Positions 1 to 5,559 of a stretch of DNA of 5,559 nt are shown piece after piece. The notes below the pieces were generated by a model. The model was not told the origin of the DNA, made no database searches, and saw nothing but the letters and a program-made list of their open reading frames with translations. Numbering within the stretch: position 1 is the first letter of the stretch; every line of letters starts with the position of its first letter. The stretch comes from Gammaproteobacteria bacterium (GTDB lineage Bacteria > Pseudomonadota > Gammaproteobacteria > Xanthomonadales > Xanthomonadaceae): positions 1 through 5,559 of the forward strand of contig JANYBA010000327.1 in NCBI GenBank assembly GCA_025360985.1. The letters run 5' to 3'. The position numbers and the translations under genes were made by a program.

Positions 1-23
1 CAATGGCGGCTTGGAACTGGGCA

Positions 24-30
24 AAAGGGG
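24..30 (+). promoter_or_regulatory. ribosome binding site deciding the dehydrogenase start
   Basis: AAAGGGG is a purine-rich Shine-Dalgarno-like stretch. It sits six bases before GTG at 37 but directly abuts the in-frame TTG at 31, so it supports the GTG start (protein beginning MDFRFTEEQ). No promoter is visible in the few bases upstream, and the gene may be part of an operon that begins outside the window. Confidence 0.5.
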
Positions 31-36
31 TTGGCC

Positions 37-1181
<1,145 letters not shown>

Positions 1182-1185
<4 letters not shown>

Positions 1186-2120
1186 CCACCATTCCAGCTT
1201 TGATAGAACGGCGCGATGCCCGGCAGCAGGTCGGTGAGCGCGTGCAACAGCACGATCAGGCCCAGGCTCCGGGTGCGCGACCACAGCGCGCCGAACAGGA
1301 AACCGGCCGGGGAAATGATCGCGATCGAATAGGCAACCGACCACAACAGTGTCGGGTGCGCGTCGGCGCCTTCCATCAAGGACGCGCCGCGCAGGTAGAG
1401 GCCGGGCGCGTGGGCCAGGCCGAAGACCAGCGAAGCGAGGCAGACCGCGGCGAATTCCGAATCGAGCCAGGCGGCGAGCCGGGTCTGCAGGCCGACGCGG
1501 AACAGCACTTCCTCGCAGAGCCCGGCCTCGAAGGCGATCCAGACGAACGCGGCGGGGACGATCCAGGACAAGGTCGCGGCGCCCAAGTGCAGTGCCTGCA
1601 ATGTCTGCAGCCCGCGCCCGAACACGGACTGGAATACCAGCAGGGCCACGCCGACGCCGATCAGGGCGCGACCATGACGCCGCCAGCTCAGCCGCAGCGC
1701 CAGCGTCTCGCTCATCGGATGGCCGAGCAGGCGCAGCAACAACACTGGCAACGCGACCATGGTCAGGAGTTTCGCCGCGAGTTTCACGATCGACTGGGCC
1801 GGATCTTCCGGCCAGGCGCTGTTGATCGCGCTGAATCCGATCCCGAGCACGGCAACCGAGAACAGCGCCAGGTAGCCGAGCATCGACGAGAGTTCCTTGC
1901 CCGGTCGCCGGATCGGCGGCAGCTCGCTGCGTGAGTTACGCGTCAGCGCCAGGGCCAGCAGCGGAAAGGCGATCGCCAGGATGCCGAGGGCGAACAAGGG
2001 TTCGGACAGGGAAAATCCCGGAAACCGCGACAGACCCCAGAGGGAGGCCGCGTAGGCGAGCGCGTACAGGCCAGCGGCCAGCATGCCGGCGTTGCGACGG
2101 TGGGCTCGGGATTGCAGCAT
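1182..2120 (-). CDS. CPBP (Rce1-like) family intramembrane metalloprotease
   Basis: Polytopic inner-membrane protein of 312 residues belonging to the CPBP/Abi family, whose members are glutamate-type or metal-dependent intramembrane proteases related to eukaryotic Rce1. Hydrophobic stretches suggest about eight or nine helices, roughly at 11-30, 41-60, 81-100, 113-132, 151-168, 183-200, 222-238, 258-280 and 285-300. All three family motifs are intact: EExxxR as EEVLFR (Glu203, Glu204, Arg208), FxxxH as FGLAH (Phe233, His237), and HxxxD as HALTD (His293, Asp297). A polar loop (LYLRGASLMEGADAHP, about 241-256) follows motif 2. The ATG at 2120 is chosen over an in-frame ATG at 2237 because a strong GGGGAGGA lies just before it; the longer form would add 39 polar residues that do not look like a signal peptide. 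It converges with the dehydrogenase and is divergent from glutamate dehydrogenase. The substrate is unknown; bacterial members have been tied to prenylated-protein-like processing, bacteriocin self-immunity and sortase-like roles, and nothing nearby chooses among them. Confidence 0.9.
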
Positions 2121-2125
2121 CGATG

Positions 2126-2133
2126 TCCTCCCC
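2126..2133 (-). promoter_or_regulatory. strong ribosome binding site for the CPBP protease
   Basis: On the minus strand GGGGAGGA is followed by five bases (CATCG) and then the ATG at 2120. This is a near-ideal Shine-Dalgarno match and the main reason for choosing the shorter, 312-residue protein over the 351-residue reading from 2237. Confidence 0.75.
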
Positions 2134-2175
2134 GGTTCGGCCCAGCTTAAGCCAGCGATACCCTTCGCGTATGCG

Positions 2176-2208
2176 CCGGTCGGGCCAGTGACTTCCTGCC
2201 CGGTCGGG
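2176..2208. repeat. 9-bp direct repeat CCGGTCGGG upstream of the -10 box
   Basis: Two identical copies of CCGGTCGGG occur at 2176-2184 and 2200-2208, 24 bases apart start to start. They bracket the candidate -35 element, and the second ends exactly where TACAAT begins. This placement would suit a regulator binding site, but short GC-rich repeats arise easily by chance at this base composition. Confidence 0.45.
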
Positions 2209-2214
2209 TACAAT
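2188..2214 (+). promoter_or_regulatory. gdhB: putative sigma-70 promoter of glutamate dehydrogenase
   Basis: TACAAT at 2209-2214 matches the -10 consensus in five of six bases and stands out in GC-rich surroundings. The best -35 candidate is GTGACT at 2188-2193, four of six matches to TTGACA, with a short 15-base spacer. Transcription would start near 2221 and give a leader of about 28 bases. The weak -35 and short spacer suggest either activator help or that only the -10 call is right. Confidence 0.4.
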
Positions 2215-2248
2215 TTCACACTTTCGCCAGCCATCAAGATCCGGTCCC

Positions 2249-5200
2249 ATGATTACTTCCGCAGCAAGCAACCAAGTGACCCTGGAATCCATCCTGAGCG
2301 CGCTCGCGCCGCTGGTGACACCCGTTCGGCTGGCGTTGGCCCAGGCCTTCACCCGCGCCTATTACGCCCACTTGCTGCCGGACGACCTGGCGCTGCGGCC
2401 GGCGGCCGACTGGGCCGCCATCGCCGCCAGCCAGCTGGCCTTCGCCGGCACCCGCAGCGCCGGCCGGGCGTCGATCCATGTCTCGAACGCGGGCGACGGC
2501 GAGGGCAGCCCGACCCATACCATCGTTCACATCGTCAACGATGACATGCCGTTCCTGGTGGACTCGGTGACCCTGTTGCTGGCGCAGCGTTCGATCACCC
2601 TGCATGGCATCGTCCATCCGGTCGTGTCCATCTCCCGCGACGAGTCCGGCCGCCTGGTCGGCGTCGGTGTAGGTCGCCCCGAATCCTTCATGTACCTGGA
2701 GATCGATCGCCAGGCCGACGCGGCGGTCCTGGCCGAACTGGAAACAGCGATCGGCGGCGCGCTGGCCGACGTGCGAGCGGCCGTCTCGGACTGGCGCGCC
2801 ATGCGCGAACGGATGATCGCGATCGCCGATGCCCTGGCGACCCGGGTCATGCCCGCCACCGAAGAGCAGCGCGCCGAGGCCCAGGCCTTCCTGCGTTGGG
2901 CCGCCGACAACCACTACACCTTCCTCGGCTACCGCGAGTACGAAGTCGTTGAGCGCGACGGCCAGCGCCTGCTGTGCCCGGTCGTGGGCTCGGGCCTGGG
3001 CCTGATGCGCGGCACCGATGCCGACGCCGCGCCCCGGCCGGTGACCGGGCTCGCCGCCGCCGACCTGCCGCGCGGCGCCACCATGGAACCATTGATCCTG
3101 ACCAAGACCAATGCCCGCTCGACGGTACATCGCGGCGGCTACATGGACTACGTCGGCGTGCTCGAATTCGATGCCAATGGCCGCGCGGTGCGCGAACAGC
3201 GCTTCCTCGGCCTGTATACCTCCAGCGCCTACAACCGCCGGCCCTGGGACGTGCCAGTGGTGCGGCAACGGTTTGCCGAAGTCATGAAGGCCTCGGGCCT
3301 GGCCGAGTCCGGGCACAGCGGCAAGGCGCTCAAGCACATCCTGGAAACGCTGCCGCGCGACGAACTGTTCCAGGCCAGCACCGAGGAACTCACCCGCACC
3401 AGCGTCGGCATCCTCAGCCTGCAGGAGCGGGTGCGGCCGCGCCTGTTCATCCGTCGCGACCGCTACGGCCGATTCCACTCGATCCTCGCCTACATTCCGC
3501 GCGACCGCTTCAACAGCGAGATTCGCGCGCGGGTCGAAGCGATGCTGATGGACGCGCTCCAGGGCGAGCGCCTCGATACCACGATCCAGATCGGGGAATC
3601 GCCGCTGGCGCAAATGCACCTGATCATCCGGTCCAAGTCCGGGTCCAGGTTCGACGTTGATCCGGCGGCGCTGGAAGCGGAGCTCACCCGGATCGTGCGC
3701 AACTGGCAGGACCAGATGCGCGACATCCTGGTCCAGCAACACGGCGAGGAATCCGGTCTCAAACTCGCGAACCGGTTCGGTCGCGCGCTGCCGGCCGGCT
3801 ACGCCGAGGCGACCACGCCGCAACTTGCTGCCGACGATTTCCTGCAGCTCGCCGCGCTCGATGGCGACGGCGACCTGCGACTGTCGCTGTACGAAACCAA
3901 CGATCACGACCTGCGCTTCAAACTGTTTCGAATAGGCAAGGGCATCGTCCTGTCCGATGCCCTGCCGATGCTGGAAAACCTCGGCCTGCGCGTGCTCACC
4001 GAGCACCCGTACGAACTCAACACCGACGAAGGCCGGCTGATCATCCAGGATTTCGACGTCGAGCTGCTTTCCGGCCATATCGACACCGCGGCCGTGCGCG
4101 CGCGCTTCGAGCAAGCCTTCGCCGCGGTCTGGCACGGCGACGCCGAGAACGACGGCTTCAACCGCCTGATCCTGGCCGCTGGGCTCGGTTGGCGCCAGGT
4201 GGCGATGCTGCGCGGCTATTGCAAGTACCTGCTGCAAACCGGAACGTCGTCGTCGCAGGTCTACATGGAAGAAACGCTCGCGCGCTATCCGCTGATCGCC
4301 CGCCTGCTGGTGGAACTGTTCGAGGCGCGCTTCGAGCCGGGCCGCGACGCCAAGGCCGATGCGCAGACCTGCGAGTCGTTGCGCAAGTCGCTGATCGACG
4401 TGGTGCCGGTCAAGGAACGGGAAAAGATCGGCACGATCTTTGAGGAGATGGCCGCAGATCGCGCCCTCGATCGCGAGGCCCAGGTCGACGCCAGCCTGGA
4501 CGCGCTGGCGATCATGCTCGACCGCGTGTCCAGCCTCGACGAGGACCGCATCCTGCGCGGCTTCATGACCGCGATCAACGCGACCCTGCGCACCAGCTTC
4601 TTCCAAAAGAAGGACGAGGGCGGCACGCACAAGGATTACATCAGCTTCAAGTTCGATCCGGCCAAGCTACCCGATCTTCCGAAGCCACGTCCCTATCGCG
4701 AGATTTTCGTCTACTCGCCGTTCGTCGAAGGCGTGCACCTGCGCTTCGGGCCGGTCGCCCGCGGCGGCCTGCGCTGGTCGGACCGGCGCGAGGACTTCCG
4801 CACCGAAGTTCTCGGCCTGGTCAAGGCGCAGATGGTCAAGAACACGGTGATCGTGCCGGTCGGATCCAAGGGCGGCTTCTTCGCCAAGCGCTCGCCGGTC
4901 GGCGGCGACCGCGACGCCGTGCTCGCCGAAGGCATCGCCTGCTACAAGCGCTTCATCAACGGACTGCTCGACATCACCGACAACATCGTCGACGGCGCGA
5001 TCGTGCCGCCGGCCGATGTCGTGCGCCACGATGGCGACGATCCCTACCTGGTGGTGGCGGCCGACAAGGGTACGGCGACCTTCTCCGACATCGCCAACGG
5101 CATTTCCGCCGAGCATGGTTTCTGGCTCGACGACGCCTTCGCCTCCGGTGGTTCGGTCGGCTACGACCACAAAGGCATGGGCATCACGGCGAAGGGCGGC

Positions 5201-5559
5201 TGGGAATCGGTCAAGCGCCATTTCCGCGCGCTTGGCGTCGATTGCCAGAACCAGGACTTCACCTGCGTCGGTATCGGCGACATGTCCGGCGACGTCTTCG
5301 GCAACGGCGTGCTGCTGTCGAAGCACATCCGCCTGCTGGCCGCCTTCGACCACCGCCACATCTTCCTCGACCCCAATCCCGACTCGGCGATCTCCTTCGC
5401 CGAGCGCGAGCGCATGTTCAAGCTGCCGCGCTCGAGCTGGGACGACTACGACCGCATCTTGATCTCGGCCGGCGGCGGCGTATTTGCGCGCGGCGCCAAG
5501 ACCATTCCCTTGTCGCCGGAGATCCGGGCGGCGCTGGCCATCGCCGGCGACGCCGAGCA
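2249..5559 (+). CDS. gdhB: NAD-specific glutamate dehydrogenase, large (~180 kDa) class, 3'-truncated by window edge
   Basis: Oxidises L-glutamate with NAD+ to 2-oxoglutarate, ammonium and NADH; a cytosolic catabolic enzyme of glutamate, and indirectly of arginine and histidine. The frame runs uninterrupted for 1103 codons to the right edge; family members are about 1,550-1,650 residues, so roughly the last third is missing. N-terminal regulatory half: an ACT-like segment with IVNDDMPFLVDSV (about 95-107), a second at LFIRRDRYGRFHSILAYIP (about 399-417), a third around 552-610. Catalytic domain: RGGLRWSDRREDFRTEV (838-854), Lys859 and Lys864, then GSKGGF (872-877), matching the lysine-rich substrate pocket of small glutamate dehydrogenases; PPADV (920-924); SGGSVGYDHKG (966-976); and the nucleotide-binding GIGDMSGDVFGNG (1008-1020). 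ATG at 2249 has no clear Shine-Dalgarno; GTG at 2276 is an in-frame alternative. The Pseudomonas aeruginosa GdhB relative is allosterically controlled by arginine and citrate; control here is not shown. The symbol follows Pseudomonas usage. Confidence 0.96.
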   Translation, partial: MITSAASNQVTLESILSALAPLVTPVRLALAQAFTRAYYAHLLPDDLALRPAADWAAIAASQLAFAGTRSAGRASIHVSNAGDGEGSPTHTIVHIVNDDMPFLVDSVTLLLAQRSITLHGIVHPVVSISRDESGRLVGVGVGRPESFMYLEIDRQADAAVLAELETAIGGALADVRAAVSDWRAMRERMIAIADALATRVMPATEEQRAEAQAFLRWAADNHYTFLGYREYEVVERDGQRLLCPVVGSGLGLMRGTDADAAPRPVTGLAAADLPRGATMEPLILTKTNARSTVHRGGYMDYVGVLEFDANGRAVREQRFLGLYTSSAYNRRPWDVPVVRQRFAEVMKASGLAESGHSGKALKHILETLPRDELFQASTEELTRTSVGILSLQERVRPRLFIRRDRYGRFHSILAYIPRDRFNSEIRARVEAMLMDALQGERLDTTIQIGESPLAQMHLIIRSKSGSRFDVDPAALEAELTRIVRNWQDQMRDILVQQHGEESGLKLANRFGRALPAGYAEATTPQLAADDFLQLAALDGDGDLRLSLYETNDHDLRFKLFRIGKGIVLSDALPMLENLGLRVLTEHPYELNTDEGRLIIQDFDVELLSGHIDTAAVRARFEQAFAAVWHGDAENDGFNRLILAAGLGWRQVAMLRGYCKYLLQTGTSSSQVYMEETLARYPLIARLLVELFEARFEPGRDAKADAQTCESLRKSLIDVVPVKEREKIGTIFEEMAADRALDREAQVDASLDALAIMLDRVSSLDEDRILRGFMTAINATLRTSFFQKKDEGGTHKDYISFKFDPAKLPDLPKPRPYREIFVYSPFVEGVHLRFGPVARGGLRWSDRREDFRTEVLGLVKAQMVKNTVIVPVGSKGGFFAKRSPVGGDRDAVLAEGIACYKRFINGLLDITDNIVDGAIVPPADVVRHDGDDPYLVVAADKGTATFSDIANGISAEHGFWLDDAFASGGSVGYDHKGMGITAKGGWESVKRHFRALGVDCQNQDFTCVGIGDMSGDVFGNGVLLSKHIRLLAAFDHRHIFLDPNPDSAISFAERERMFKLPRSSWDDYDRILISAGGGVFARGAKTIPLSPEIRAALAIAGDAE

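Larger units (their letters stand above)
2121..2248. promoter_or_regulatory. divergent intergenic control region
   Basis: These 128 bases separate the start of the CPBP protease (minus) from that of glutamate dehydrogenase (plus) and must hold the controls of both unless the protease is read from elsewhere. Seen here: the protease ribosome binding site, an 8-bp perfect palindrome GCTTAAGC at 2145-2152, two copies of CCGGTCGGG at 2176-2184 and 2200-2208, and a TACAAT box at 2209-2214 facing the dehydrogenase. I could not pick a convincing minus-strand promoter. No long hairpin or riboswitch-like structure is evident. Confidence 0.6.

Noticed and set aside
2145..2152. GCTTAAGC palindrome as a possible operator in the protease leader
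   Set aside because: It is only eight bases long, the flanking bases do not extend the symmetry, and nothing else supports binding. It is noted in the intergenic entry but not claimed as a site.
2121..2237. A 39-residue N-terminal extension of the CPBP protease starting at ATG 2237
   Set aside because: It would run across the whole divergent promoter region, is polar, adds no recognisable domain, and lacks a ribosome binding site as good as the GGGGAGGA preceding the ATG at 2120.
2121..2248. A minus-strand promoter for the protease
   Set aside because: Candidates such as TTGATG or TTGTAC as -35 lack a matching -10 at proper spacing, and TATCGC-like boxes are weak. I could not choose one honestly.
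2234..4630. A 798-residue minus-strand open frame opposite glutamate dehydrogenase, followed in the same frame by a 230-residue one at 4667-5359
   Set aside because: Both are codon-register mirrors of the sense gene, rich in Arg, Gln, Gly, Ala, Val and Asp without domain-like patterning. The sense frame encodes a clear, full set of conserved glutamate dehydrogenase motifs. There is no upstream ribosome binding site or family resemblance for the antisense readings.

Overview
The window is GC-rich, with strong G/C preference at third codon positions and almost no TTA, CTA or TCA codons in the long gene. Protein character and gene content fit a gammaproteobacterium. My best guess is the Xanthomonadales/Lysobacterales (Lysobacteraceae or Rhodanobacteraceae), but that is inference from protein style and not a database match.

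Three real genes fill almost all of it. (1) Positions 37-1185, plus strand: a complete acyl-CoA dehydrogenase of the short/branched-chain type. (2) Positions 1182-2120, minus strand: a nine-or-so-helix intramembrane protease of the CPBP (Rce1-like) family with all three active-site motifs. It converges on the dehydrogenase, and the two stop codons overlap in one TTAA. (3) Positions 2249 to the right edge, plus strand: the first 1103 codons of a large NAD-specific glutamate dehydrogenase (about 180 kDa class), cut by the window end inside its catalytic region. The only intergenic stretch is 2121-2248. It separates the divergent starts of genes 2 and 3 and holds a plausible TACAAT -10 box for gene 3 and a 9-bp direct repeat just upstream of that box.

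The two enzymes are both catabolic. The acyl-CoA dehydrogenase feeds electrons from acyl-CoA (fatty or branched-chain amino acid derived) to the electron-transfer flavoprotein. The glutamate dehydrogenase oxidises glutamate to 2-oxoglutarate and ammonium. The protease lies between them on the other strand and shows no evident functional link. No RNA gene, mobile element, CRISPR array or clear rho-independent terminator was seen. I see ordinary chromosomal core genes, with no sign of an undescribed system. The oddities are modest and concern regulatory layout and start sites.
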